Shown: piece by piece, positions 8,863-17,835 of the stretch
How positions within the stretch are numbered: the stretch's first letter is position 1
How the letters are laid out: every line of letters starts with the position of its first letter
Assembly (NCBI GenBank): GCA_040772905.1
Contig: JAXGXJ010000009.1
Location: 1 to 64,000 of the forward strand
DNA from: JAXGXJ01 sp040772905
Lineage (GTDB): Bacteria > Actinomycetota > Thermoleophilia > RBG-16-64-13
Length of the DNA stretch: 64,000 bases
Direction: 5' to 3'
Program-made: the position numbers and the translations under genes
The notes under the pieces: model-generated
Databases searched by the model: none
Seen by the model: only the letters and a program-made list of their open reading frames with translations
What the model was told of the DNA's origin: nothing

Positions 8863-10404
8863 ATGAGTACAGGATTGGCGATCGTGGTTGTGGTGGTGGT
8901 GGCGATCGTGTGCGCAGCCGCCGGCTACTTCGCACGGAAGTACCTGGGGGAAGCGAAGATCAGGTCGGCGGAGGATGCCGCCGCTAAGATCGTGCAGGAT
9001 GCCGAGCGCGATGCAGAGGCCATCAAACGTGAAGCTCGGGTTGAAGTTAAGGATGAGCTCCACCAGTTGCGTACCAAGGCCGAAGCCGAGATCAAGGAAC
9101 GGCGACAAGAACTTGCGCAACTAGAGAATCGTCTGCTCAGCCGCGAAGAGGGGCTGGACGAACTGCAGAAAGACCTGACCCGCCGCGAGCAGTCGGTCAC
9201 CGACCGCGAGGCTCACTACCGCAAGGTCATCGAAGAGGCGGAAGAGGTCCGAGCCGAGCAACAGCGCCAACTGGAGGAGATCTCGGGTCTGAGCAGGGAA
9301 CAGGCTTCGGAGATCATCCTCAAGCGCACCGAGGACGAGGTGCGGCACGACATGGCCAAGATGGTCCGGGCCATCGAGGAGGAGGCGCGTCACGAGGGCG
9401 ACCGCCGGGCAAAAGACATCCTCTCCATCTGTATCCAAAGGAATGCCGCGAGCCACGTGGCCGACACCACTGTGTCTGTGGTCCCGCTCCCGTCCGACGA
9501 TATGAAGGGGCGCATAATCGGCCGTGAGGGCCGCAACATCCGCACCTTGGAGAACCTCACCGGCATCGACTTCATCATCGACGACACCCCGGAGGCGGTG
9601 GTCCTTTCCGGGTTCGACACGGTGCGTCGAGAGATCGCCCGCCTCACGCTCTCGAAGCTTGTGGCCGACGGACGCATCCATCCGGCCAAGATCGAGGAGA
9701 TGTACTCCAAGGCTCGCGAAGAAGTGGAGAGAGAGATCCAGGAGGCCGGTGAGCAGGCCGTGCTCGACGCCAACGTGCATGGGGTGGCTCCCGAGTTGCT
9801 CCGGCTCTTGGGCCGCTTGAAGTACCGCACCAGCTACGGTCAGAACGTGTTGATGCACTCTCTGGAGGTGGCGCATCTGGCTGGTCTGATGGCTCACGAA
9901 CTGGGCGTCAACGCCAAGTTGGCCAAGCGGGCTGGGCTGTTGCACGACTTGGGCAAGGCTGTCGACCATGAGGTGGAGGGTTCGCACGCCACCATCGGCG
10001 GCAACCTGGCGCGGCGCTACGGCGAGTCCGACGCGGTGGCTCACATCATCGAGGCGCACCACAACGAGGTCGAGCCGTCCACGGTGGAAGCGGTGCTCGT
10101 GGCCGCGGGTGACGCGGTGTCCGGCGCACGGCCCGGGGCCCGTCGGGAGACTCTCGAGACTTACATCAAGCGACTGGAGTCGCTGGAGAAGATCGCCGAA
10201 GCCAAGCCTGGTGTGGAGAAGTGCTATGCCATCCAGGCAGGGCGTGAGATCCGCGTGCTGGTGAAACCGGAAGAGGTGGATGACCAAGCCGCCGGGCTGC
10301 TGTGTCGGGAGATCGCCAAAGAGATCGAGCAGGAACTCGACTATCCCGGCACCATCCGGGTGACGGTCATCCGCGAGAGCCGCGTGGTGGAATACGCCAA
10401 GTAG
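8863..10404 (+). CDS. rny: Ribonuclease Y
   Basis: Membrane-anchored endoribonuclease that starts mRNA turnover in many Gram-positive bacteria. An N-terminal membrane helix (about 4-22) is followed by a long charged coiled coil (30-190). The KH domain has GRIIGREGRN at 216-225 and the HD domain has H361-D362 in LLHDLGKAVDHE. Length 513 is normal. A GGAG lies just upstream of the ATG. It follows the candidate RNA and its terminator, so its expression may depend on read-through or a nearby promoter. Confidence 0.96.
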   Translation: MSTGLAIVVVVVVAIVCAAAGYFARKYLGEAKIRSAEDAAAKIVQDAERDAEAIKREARVEVKDELHQLRTKAEAEIKERRQELAQLENRLLSREEGLDELQKDLTRREQSVTDREAHYRKVIEEAEEVRAEQQRQLEEISGLSREQASEIILKRTEDEVRHDMAKMVRAIEEEARHEGDRRAKDILSICIQRNAASHVADTTVSVVPLPSDDMKGRIIGREGRNIRTLENLTGIDFIIDDTPEAVVLSGFDTVRREIARLTLSKLVADGRIHPAKIEEMYSKAREEVEREIQEAGEQAVLDANVHGVAPELLRLLGRLKYRTSYGQNVLMHSLEVAHLAGLMAHELGVNAKLAKRAGLLHDLGKAVDHEVEGSHATIGGNLARRYGESDAVAHIIEAHHNEVEPSTVEAVLVAAGDAVSGARPGARRETLETYIKRLESLEKIAEAKPGVEKCYAIQAGREIRVLVKPEEVDDQAAGLLCREIAKEIEQELDYPGTIRVTVIRESRVVEYAK

Positions 10405-10434
10405 GGGCGAGGTGTTCGGCAGGGAGTGGTCCTC

Positions 10435-11796
10435 ATGACCTCTGCGGCGGTCAATGTCGCTGACTCGGCGCAGGCTGGTCCAGTGGGCTATTTCCTGCGC
10501 TCCTTCGGTTGCCAGATGAACGACCACGACGCCGAGCGCATCGCGGGGCTGCTCGAGGGCATGGGTCACACGCGCGTGTCATCGCCCGAGAAGGCCGACA
10601 TCCTGGTCTACAACACCTGTTCCATCCGCGAGAAGGCCGACAACCGGCTGGCCGGACACCTGGGTCTCGCGGCCCGGCTGAAGCGGACGGGGCCGGTGCG
10701 GGTGATCGTGGTGGCGGGGTGTCTGGCGCAGAGCCGTCGCGAGGAGTTCTTCACCGACTTCCCTTGCGTGGACGTGCTGGTGGGTCCGCAGAACCTGCAC
10801 GATCTGCCCTCGCTTCTCAACGCGCACCTGCGGACGGGGGAGCGTTCCGCGGCCTTCCAGGAGAGCACTACCACGTGGAGTGCCGACCTTCCGCGCAGCC
10901 GTGTCGCCGGGCCCGCGGCCTGGGTGCAGATCGTCGCAGGCTGCAGCAACTTCTGTTCGTACTGCATCGTGCCCTATGTTCGGGGGCCGGAGGCCTCGCG
11001 ACCCGCGGCGGCCATCGTGGACGAGGTGGCGGGGCTGGCGGCGTCAGGTGTGCGTCAGGTGACCTTCCTGGGCCAGAACGTGAACGCGTACGGCAAGGAG
11101 CCGGAATTCGCGGGCGAGGAAAGCTTTGCCGACCTTCTCCGCGCCGCCTGTGACGTGCCCGGGCTGGAGCGGATCCGCTTCATGACCTCGCATCCCAAGG
11201 ACATGTCCCCAGGACTCATCGAGGTGATGGCGGCGCCGAACCAGGTGTGCGAGCACCTGCACCTCCCCGTTCAGTCGGGCAGCGACCGTATCCTGGCGGC
11301 CATGCGGCGCGGCTACGACCGGGCCACATACCTGTCGCTGGTGGGGCGGCTGCGCGCGGCGCTGCCTGACCTCGCGCTCACCACCGATCTCATCGTGGGC
11401 TTCCCCGGCGAGACAGAGGAGGATTTCGCCCAGACCCTGGCGTTGGTGGAGGAGGTCAGGTTCGATGGAGCCTTCACCTTCGTCTACTCGCCGCGTCGCG
11501 ACACCGACGCCGCCCGTCTTTCGGGGCGCATCGAGCCGGCTGTGGCCGAAGAACGCATGCACCGCTTGGTGACCGCCATCCAGCGCATCGCCCGGGAGCG
11601 CAATGACGCCCTGCTCGGTCGCACGGTGGAAGTCATGGTGGAGCGACCCAGTCGCCAGCATCCGGGAGAGGTCATGGGGCGCACGCGCGGCCATAAGCCG
11701 GTGAACTTCGTCTCCAGCGCGCGACCGGGAGACCTGGTCGACGTGGAGCTGGTCGAGGCCACCTCCACCAGCTTCCGCGGTCGCCGGCTGTCATGA
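10435..11796 (+). CDS. miaB: tRNA-2-methylthio-N6-dimethylallyladenosine synthase MiaB
   Basis: Radical-SAM methylthiotransferase acting on i6A37 of tRNA. N-terminal cluster cysteines are near 26, 62 and 96; the SAM motif CSNFCSYC gives C170, C174 and C177; a TRAM domain ends the protein. The ATG at 10435 is preferred over the GTG at 10426 because AGGGAG (10421-10426) is 8 bases upstream of it. Overlaps miaA as ATGA, so the two enzymes of the same modification pathway are coupled. Length 453. Confidence 0.95.
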   Translation: MTSAAVNVADSAQAGPVGYFLRSFGCQMNDHDAERIAGLLEGMGHTRVSSPEKADILVYNTCSIREKADNRLAGHLGLAARLKRTGPVRVIVVAGCLAQSRREEFFTDFPCVDVLVGPQNLHDLPSLLNAHLRTGERSAAFQESTTTWSADLPRSRVAGPAAWVQIVAGCSNFCSYCIVPYVRGPEASRPAAAIVDEVAGLAASGVRQVTFLGQNVNAYGKEPEFAGEESFADLLRAACDVPGLERIRFMTSHPKDMSPGLIEVMAAPNQVCEHLHLPVQSGSDRILAAMRRGYDRATYLSLVGRLRAALPDLALTTDLIVGFPGETEEDFAQTLALVEEVRFDGAFTFVYSPRRDTDAARLSGRIEPAVAEERMHRLVTAIQRIARERNDALLGRTVEVMVERPSRQHPGEVMGRTRGHKPVNFVSSARPGDLVDVELVEATSTSFRGRRLS

Positions 11797-12773
11797 ATCC
11801 TGGGGGCGCCGTCATCGGCCTGTTGGGGCCGACGGGCGTGGGCAAGACGTCGGTCGGTGTGGAGCTGGCTGGACGGCTGAGAGCGCGGGTGATCTCGTGC
11901 GATTCCATGCAGCTCTATCGCGGTTTCCCCATACTCACGAACCAACCGACGCCGGAGGAACGGGCCGCCGTCACACATGAGCTGGTGGGTATAGTCGAGC
12001 CCGGCGGATGTTTCTCCGCCGCGCAGTACGCGGCTGTAGCCCGACCGCTCATCGACGAGGACCTCGCACGGTGGGGATGGGCGCTCGTGGTCGGAGGCAC
12101 CGGTCTCTACTTTCGTGCCGCCGTCGCACCGCTGGACATGGCGCCCGCCGTGGATCCCGAGGTGAGGCGTCGGCTGGAGCAGCGGGCAGTCCAGCAGGGG
12201 GCCGCAGCTCTGTACGCAGAACTCAGCCGCCTGGACCCTGAGGCGGCGGCTGCCATCGGGCCGCACAATACGCGCCGCCTGGTGCGCGCCCTGGAGGTGG
12301 TGGTGAGCGGTGGCACCGCCTGGTCGGGGCGAGGCGATCTCTGGGAGCCGGCCTATCGCCATCCCACGCTCACTGTGGGGTTGACGCTGGAGCGGGAGGA
12401 GCTCTATCGACGCATCGATGCGCGCACGCCGGGGATCATCGTGGGTGGGGCCGAGGAGGTGCGCCGTCATCTGGAAGGTCTGACATCGGAGGAGAGTGCG
12501 GAGGAGCGCGAGGCGCCCCGCGCGGGTATCGAGAGCGCCATCGGTTATCGGGAGATCCGCCGCTACGTGGACGGTCGGCAGGGCTTTGACGAGACCGTGA
12601 CCCAAGTGGCGGCGGCTACGCGCCGCTATGCCCGACGCCAACTCACCTGGCTGCGCAAGCTCGGGGACGCTGTTATCATTGACGTCCATGATCGGGCCCC
12701 AGGGGAGGTGGCCGATCAGATTCTCGCACTCGCACTCTCCGGAGAACACACGAAGGAGCCTCGGCAGGGATGA
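11793..12773 (+). CDS. miaA: tRNA dimethylallyltransferase MiaA
   Basis: Adds the dimethylallyl group to A37 of tRNAs that read UNN codons and makes the MiaB substrate. The P-loop GPTGVGKT is at 12-19, followed by the family motif with DSMQLYRG. The C-terminal region keeps the RRYARRQLTWLRK substrate-binding segment. Length 326. Overlaps both miaB and dapF by four bases. Confidence 0.95.
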   Translation: MNPGGAVIGLLGPTGVGKTSVGVELAGRLRARVISCDSMQLYRGFPILTNQPTPEERAAVTHELVGIVEPGGCFSAAQYAAVARPLIDEDLARWGWALVVGGTGLYFRAAVAPLDMAPAVDPEVRRRLEQRAVQQGAAALYAELSRLDPEAAAAIGPHNTRRLVRALEVVVSGGTAWSGRGDLWEPAYRHPTLTVGLTLEREELYRRIDARTPGIIVGGAEEVRRHLEGLTSEESAEEREAPRAGIESAIGYREIRRYVDGRQGFDETVTQVAAATRRYARRQLTWLRKLGDAVIIDVHDRAPGEVADQILALALSGEHTKEPRQG

Positions 12774-13705
12774 GACTGGCCAAGTGGCAGGGATTGGGCA
12801 ACGACTACCTCATCCTCGAGGCCGCTGCGCTGCCCGGGCCGCTCTCGGCGCAGGCGATCGCGCTGCTCTGCGACCGTCACCTGGGCGTGGGCTCCGACGG
12901 GATCCTGCTGCACGACGTCCCCAGCGGGGCCGTGCCGGATGCGATCGCGCGCATGCGCATCTTCAACCCCGACGGCAGCGAACCCGAGATGTGCGGTAAC
13001 GGCATCCGCATGTTTGCCCGCTACCTGGCGATGAAGGGTGAGGTCCCCGCGGCCGTCTCGCCCGGTGACGAGCCGGAGTACGTGGTGGAGACCCTGGCCG
13101 GACCCATCAAACCCCGTCTGCTGGCCGACGGCCGGGTGCGCGTGGATATGGGGCGCGCCCGTTTCAACAGCGCCAATCTCGATACGGCAGCGCTGGATCC
13201 CCCGAACCCCGGTGCGGGGGCGGGTGCTTCCTATGCCGATGCCGTGGATGTGGCGTTGACTGCGGGGGGTCGCAGCTACCGTGTCACCTTCGTCGACGTG
13301 GGCAATCCGCACTGCGTCGTCCCGGTCGACGACCCGGCGACGTTCGACGTGACCGGGGTGGGGCCGCTGTTGGAACGTCACGCCGCGTTCCCCAACCGGG
13401 CCAACATCGAGTTCGTGCGCGTCGAGGCCGACGGTTCCGTGCGCATGCGCGTGTGGGAGCGCGGCGTGGGGGAGACGCAGGCCTGTGGAACGGGAGCGAC
13501 CGCGGTGGGCGCGGCCATGGTGCGCCTGGGCATGGCCGCCAGCCCGGTGGTGGTGCGGCTCCTGGGCGGCGACCTCACCATTGAGGTCGGAAGTCCTGAC
13601 TTCCACGTGTTCATGACCGGACCGGCGGAAGAGGTCTTCGAATGCGACCTCTCCTCCGACCTGCTCCGGCGGCTGGGCTGGGCCGCAGCCGCCACCCTCT
13701 CATAG
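12770..13705 (+). CDS. dapF: Diaminopimelate epimerase
   Basis: Interconverts LL- and meso-diaminopimelate for lysine and peptidoglycan. The two catalytic cysteines are present: C75 in EMCGNGIR and C239 in QACGTGATA. The N-terminal KWQGLGNDYL motif is intact. Length 311 is slightly above the usual 270-290 because of a Gly/Ala-rich insert near 145-155. The dapL-type aminotransferase follows directly. Confidence 0.95.
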   Translation: MRLAKWQGLGNDYLILEAAALPGPLSAQAIALLCDRHLGVGSDGILLHDVPSGAVPDAIARMRIFNPDGSEPEMCGNGIRMFARYLAMKGEVPAAVSPGDEPEYVVETLAGPIKPRLLADGRVRVDMGRARFNSANLDTAALDPPNPGAGAGASYADAVDVALTAGGRSYRVTFVDVGNPHCVVPVDDPATFDVTGVGPLLERHAAFPNRANIEFVRVEADGSVRMRVWERGVGETQACGTGATAVGAAMVRLGMAASPVVVRLLGGDLTIEVGSPDFHVFMTGPAEEVFECDLSSDLLRRLGWAAAATLS

Positions 13706-13737
13706 ACCCCGACCACTGACCCGCAAGGAGGACCCTC

Positions 13738-14901
13738 GTGCTCTTCTCCCGCCGCATGGACGATCTGCCGCCGTACCTCTTCGCCCGCATCGAGCAGAAG
13801 ATCGCCGAGAAGCGCAAGGCCGGCGTCGATGTCATCAGCCTGGGCATCGGCGATCCCGATCTGCCCACGCCGCAGTACATCGTGGAGGAGATGCAGCGCC
13901 AGGTGGCCGATCCTCGCAATCATCGCTATCCCAGTAACTGGGGCCTTCCTGAGTTCGCACAGGCGGCGGCCGACTTCTACCGGCGGCGGTTCGGCGCCGA
14001 GATCGATCCCGCGAAAGAGTTCTTCCCCCTGCTGGGAGCCAAAGAAGGTCTGGCGCACGTGTGCATGTCCATGCTCGACGCGGGCGATCTGGCCCTCGTC
14101 CCCGACCCCGGCTATCCGGTGTACTCGGGCGGCTCCATCATGATGGGCGCCGAGGTGCGTTATCTGCATCTGCGCCCCGAGAAAGGCTTCCTGCCCGATC
14201 TGGACGAGATCAGCGAAGAGGAGGCCCAGCGCGCCAAGGTTCTGTTCATCGGCTACCCCAACAATCCCACCGCCGCCGTCATCGAGGACGACTTCTTCGA
14301 GCGGGTGGTGGCCTTCGCCAAGAAGTACGACATCGCCGTGATTCACGACAACGCCTACTCCGAACTCACCTTCGACGGCTACGTGGCTCCCAGCTTCATG
14401 GCCACGCCGGGGGCCAAGGACGTGGGCGTGGAATTCTTCAGCTACTCCAAGCCCTTCAACATGACCGGGTGGCGCCTGGGCTTCGCCGTGGGCAACCGCG
14501 AGATCCTGTCCCACCTGTGGCGCCTCAAGACCAACATGGATTCCGGTATGTTCGATGCTCTGCAGCGCACGGGTGCCTTCATACTCAACAGCCCCTGGGA
14601 TTTCGTGACCGAGATGTGCGAGATCTACCGGCGCCGCCGTGACCTCTTGGCCGAGGCGCTTGTCTCGGTGGGCATGCAGGTGCCCAAGCCCAAGGCCACC
14701 ATCTACATGTGGATCCCGGTACCCGAGGGTTACACGTCGGCCACGTTCGCGGAACACGTGCTCGACCAGGCCGGCGTGGTGGTGACTCCCGGCGCCGGTT
14801 ACGGGCCCGCAGGCGAGGGTTTCTTCAGGTTGTCGCTCACCACGCCCGACGACCGCATCGCCGAGGCAGTGGACCGCATCGAGCACTCCCTGCGCCTGTG
14901 A
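13738..14901 (+). CDS. dapL: LL-diaminopimelate aminotransferase (DapL type)
   Basis: Class I/II PLP aminotransferase that resembles LL-DAP aminotransferases, which convert tetrahydrodipicolinate to LL-DAP in one step. Visible motifs are SLGIGDPDLPTP, GYPNNPTAA and the PLP lysine K238 in SYSKPFNMTGWR. Its place beside dapF supports the DAP role over a general aspartate aminotransferase, but the family is broad. GTG start with GGAGG 8-12 bases upstream. Length 387. Confidence 0.85.
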   Translation: MLFSRRMDDLPPYLFARIEQKIAEKRKAGVDVISLGIGDPDLPTPQYIVEEMQRQVADPRNHRYPSNWGLPEFAQAAADFYRRRFGAEIDPAKEFFPLLGAKEGLAHVCMSMLDAGDLALVPDPGYPVYSGGSIMMGAEVRYLHLRPEKGFLPDLDEISEEEAQRAKVLFIGYPNNPTAAVIEDDFFERVVAFAKKYDIAVIHDNAYSELTFDGYVAPSFMATPGAKDVGVEFFSYSKPFNMTGWRLGFAVGNREILSHLWRLKTNMDSGMFDALQRTGAFILNSPWDFVTEMCEIYRRRRDLLAEALVSVGMQVPKPKATIYMWIPVPEGYTSATFAEHVLDQAGVVVTPGAGYGPAGEGFFRLSLTTPDDRIAEAVDRIEHSLRL

Positions 14902-14933
14902 GCGGCCGAGGGAGCGGAGGGGGTGAACCTCCA

Positions 14934-15362
14934 GTGGAGCTAAAGGTGAAGTTGCTCCACCCCGACGCGCAGCTGCCGCGGCGCGCCCATCCGGGGGACG
15001 CCGGTGCCGACCTCTGCTCGGTGGAGGAAGTCGTCATCCCGCCGGGAGAACGCCGCGACGTGGGCACGGGCCTGGCGTTGGCCATCCCGTCCGGCTGCGC
15101 GGGATTCGTGCAGCCTCGCTCAGGTCTGGCGTTCAAGCACGGCATCATGGTGGTCAACTCGCCGGGCCTCATCGACGCGGGCTATCGCGGCGAGGTGCGG
15201 GTGTCGCTGTACAACTCTGGCTCTGAGCCCTTCCCGGTGCGGGTGGGGGAGCGTATCGCCCAGCTGGTCATTCAGAGAGTGGAGGAGCCTGCTTTTGTCG
15301 CCGCCGGCGAACTGCCCGAGACGGTCCGCGGAGACGGGGGGTTCGGCAGCTCGGGGCGGTAG
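14934..15362 (+). CDS. dut: dUTP diphosphatase
   Basis: Trimeric dUTPase that removes dUTP and supplies dUMP. All five motifs can be followed: AGADL, PRSGLAFKHG, NSPGLIDAGYRGE, RIAQLVIQ and the C-terminal P-loop-like RGDGGFGSSGR. The GTG at 14934 opens a protein starting VELKVKLLHPDA, 142 residues, normal for the family. A GGAGG at 14916-14920 is a little far upstream. It is convergent with the - strand pilin cluster. Confidence 0.94.
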   Translation: MELKVKLLHPDAQLPRRAHPGDAGADLCSVEEVVIPPGERRDVGTGLALAIPSGCAGFVQPRSGLAFKHGIMVVNSPGLIDAGYRGEVRVSLYNSGSEPFPVRVGERIAQLVIQRVEEPAFVAAGELPETVRGDGGFGSSGR

Positions 15363-15401
15363 CCACGCTCCTGCGCGGGGCGAGGCCTCACCGGAACCCG
15401 C

Positions 15402-15431
15402 TCCCACCCGAAGGAACTCATTGGGGTGGGA
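15402..15431. terminator. Inverted repeat between dut and PilX-like gene
   Basis: TCCCACCC and GGGTGGGA form an 8-bp stem over a 14-base loop at the junction of the convergent genes, covering the stop of the PilX-like gene. There is no clear T-tract on either strand, so its role as a bidirectional terminator is only plausible. Confidence 0.35.
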
Positions 15432-16401
15432 TGGTGTACTCCTCCCAGGTGTTGGGGACGATGGCCACGCTGAGTGTGTGCTTCTGATTGGCCCAGCGTA
15501 TGTAGTCCCCGTTATACGCGATCGTCGGCGTACCCACACCCTCGACATCACCGTCGCTCAGTAGGCACCCAATGATGTGGTCGACCTTGGGGTCGTGACT
15601 GCGGAGGAGAACATCACCGACGACTATCAGCACACCGTGGAATGGGAACGTCCCCGACCAGTCGATTACCGGAGAGGTGGCGTTCCGAGCGTCCACGACC
15701 AGAACGAGCGGCGCCTCTGGGGTGCCCATGGGCTCGTTCCCGGCCGCCTTGATGTCGATCTGTGAGGACTGTGTCTCAAAGTAGACGATACTGCCAGGGG
15801 CTTCGTCGCCACGGAGGTACGTCACGAGTTCGTCGGTTGAACGCTGGGCATGGTCGAAGTAGCCGTTCGGTTGGGACATCTGCTTCAGTAGGTCGAGCTT
15901 CCAGTCAGGGAGGACACTGTCAAATGAGCAGGTGGGCTCTGTCACGATGCGGATGCCCATCCCAGGGTTGACATCGCTGTTGAAGGATCCACGGCCTGTG
16001 TAACGGACCGCGGCACCCTCTTCGCCCGTTGCCGGGTCGACGGGCAATGACCCGGTGTAGTTGGAGTCGACCTTCACGTTCAGGCCGTGGCTGTTGCCCC
16101 CGGCGGTGTCGGCCAGCAGGGCGATGTCGGGAAGATCCAAAGGCTGTGCCAAGCGATTGACCTGCACGAGTATCCTGTGACGGGCATTGTCGACCAGAGC
16201 TTCACTGTCGATCCACATCACGTCGTTCTCGTTGGAATCGTAGGGGACACGGTTGGCCTCGACCGAGGTGGGATTGTCCGGGGTGTCGTCATAGGTGATG
16301 GCGTAGATGAACTGACGGTCTGCGCTGGGATCGCGAAACTCGGTCTCGTCGAAGTAGCTGGGAATGCGTAGGATCGACGGCCACGGATTCCCCCGGTTCA
16401 T
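15418..16401 (-). CDS. PilX-like minor pilin, C-terminal part (split gene)
   Basis: 327 residues, mostly polar, without its own signal or membrane helix. It begins MNRGNPWPS exactly where the 70-residue prepilin stub (16398-16610) stops, in an ATGA overlap one frame away. In PilX-type proteins the stub's AEAGVDSAI motif is followed at once by this kind of sequence, so the two were probably one gene, now split by a missing base near 16400. The body includes VMWIDSEALVDNARHRILVQ, resembling PilX assembly regions. Function is inferred from context. Alternatively, two coupled proteins are made. Confidence 0.7.
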   Translation of the reverse strand: MNRGNPWPSILRIPSYFDETEFRDPSADRQFIYAITYDDTPDNPTSVEANRVPYDSNENDVMWIDSEALVDNARHRILVQVNRLAQPLDLPDIALLADTAGGNSHGLNVKVDSNYTGSLPVDPATGEEGAAVRYTGRGSFNSDVNPGMGIRIVTEPTCSFDSVLPDWKLDLLKQMSQPNGYFDHAQRSTDELVTYLRGDEAPGSIVYFETQSSQIDIKAAGNEPMGTPEAPLVLVVDARNATSPVIDWSGTFPFHGVLIVVGDVLLRSHDPKVDHIIGCLLSDGDVEGVGTPTIAYNGDYIRWANQKHTLSVAIVPNTWEEYTIPPQ

Positions 16402-16610
16402 CGGCCAGGTGGCTCGAGGGCGACGATGGCCGAATCGACTCCGGCTTCAGCCACGTTGAATGATTTCACGTCTCTCCGCTCCATTGCGGCGCTCTGATTG
16501 GAGGACTGGAGCAGGAAGAACAGGGCCACTCCGATCATGACGAACACGACCGCGAAGGCTTCCACCATCACGATGACCGATCCTTGCTCACCTTTGAGTC
16601 TATCTCTCAC
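16398..16610 (-). CDS. PilX-like prepilin N-terminus (split gene)
   Basis: 70 residues from a GTG: a basic leader with G-E-Q-G, a hydrophobic helix (SVIVMVEAFAVVFVMIGVALF) read in register as a PilX N-domain, then VAEAGVDSAIVAL. This is the membrane anchor expected of a type IV minor pilin, but it ends after EPPGR. The remainder is read one frame away from 16401. See the frameshift finding. Confidence 0.65.
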   Translation of the reverse strand: MRDRLKGEQGSVIVMVEAFAVVFVMIGVALFFLLQSSNQSAAMERRDVKSFNVAEAGVDSAIVALEPPGR

Positions 16611-16646
16611 GGCCCCTGCTCTATGGCTCTGTCCGTCCTGTGTCGG

Positions 16647-17347
16647 TCATTGCTTCAGGTTGCGCGGTTGTACTACCGAGGTGAGGACGTTGGTCGCCGG
16701 CCTCCGACCGGTGTCGACGTCGACGCGCAGATTGATCTCGATCTGACGTATGCGGGTGATGTCACTGGTCTCTTCACCAAGCGCATTGCGATAGGTGAAG
16801 AGGGGATAGGCGGCGCTGTCGTTCGCTACGTTCGACGACACGAGACGCGTGGGAGGATCGACGAAGAGCTCCCGTGGCGGAGGAGTCCACTCTCCCGCAG
16901 TAGTTCGAACACAGTGCCGCTCGGGGGTTCGACAGGGGGTCGGGTGACACCCTGAAGCGGACCAGCTGGAGGTCATGGCTGCCGTCGCGTTCCACGTCCG
17001 TCCACAGGCTGAGGGAGAAGGGCCCGGCGTCGATGATGACTGCATCCAGTTCCTCGGAGGAGACCGAGATGGGTTGCCGGGCCGTGCGGATGTACTCCAC
17101 CATCTCGGTCATGGCCAATCTGGCTTCTTGCTGCACCGTGATGTCGTCTTCGGTGAAGGCATAGGTCCGCGATAATCTGCCACACCGCGAATATGGCCCC
17201 CATGATGACGATCAGCAAGAGTGACGCTACCAGCAGTTCGACGAGCGAGACGCCGGCCTGACCCGCAAGATGGCGCATGAGATGGTCGGGTCGAACCCGA
17301 GCACGGGCCCCGGCATGTGGTTGTGGCGTCTCCAGTCTCGCGTGCAT
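16647..17347 (-). pseudogene. PilW-like prepilin, two frameshifts
   Basis: The reading frame has to be joined from three segments. Residues from MRHLAGQAG then VSLVELLVASLLLIV form a type III prepilin leader and helix (ATG at 17347 or 17278). A +1 shift near 17164 restores YAFTEDDITVQQEARLAMTE, the conserved PilW stretch after the helix. A second shift near 16895 leads to PPPRELFVDPPTRLVSSN and the C-terminus ending TSVVQPRNLKQ at 16647. Each junction is explained by one extra base. No in-frame stop occurs in the restored protein. Either a recent pseudogene or a sequence error. Confidence 0.7.
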
Positions 17348-17349
17348 GT

Positions 17350-17835
17350 TCAGACAGCTTTCACGGATGTTGACCGTCAAGTCTGCGCCGTTGACATAGA
17401 AGCTTCGGAATGGGTTCAAGCCGGACGCTAAGAGGCTGATGTTGTAGTGTCCATTGGGCAGGGTCGCGATCGCGTTTGTGGTCTGCTTCTTGATGCTCAC
17501 CGAATAGACAAGGTTCTTGGCTTGGTCGTGGACGTAGATGCGGTTCGGGATTGTTCGATTTGGTGAACTTCACGGAATATGTCAGCTCCGGCGACGGCTG
17601 GGCGACGGCCACGGTGAGGCTCACGATGGCTCCCTGCTCCACCTCTGTCCCTTCGGCTGGGTTCTGCGCGAGCACGGTGTCCGGAGGGACGGTACCGTCC
17701 GGCCTCCGTGACGGCCCAACCCAATCCAGGAAGATCCAGGTTCAAGGGGTCTATCCTGGTTGCGTGGAGGTCCTGCGCATCGGCGAGCAGAAGCTCGGTC
17801 AAGGATGGAACCAGCACCTTGTCGGTGGGTGTCAC
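17350..17835 (-). pseudogene. PASTA-domain small secreted-type protein, frameshifted
   Basis: Starts at GTG 17835, overlapping the stop of the PilV/FN3 gene as GTGA. The first segment VLVPSLTELLLADAQDL, and GLGWAVTEA followed after one skipped base (~17698) by GTVPPDTVLAQNPAEGTEVE and GAIVSLTVAV, make a PASTA domain. Another skipped base (~17535) gives RIYVHDQAKNLVYSVSIKKQ. A third (~17375) gives a beta-rich C-terminus that stops at 17350, three bases before the PilW start. Restored length is about 160 residues. A free PASTA protein in a minor-pilin operon is unusual. Possible ligand: peptidoglycan or other cell-wall polymer. Confidence 0.6.
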
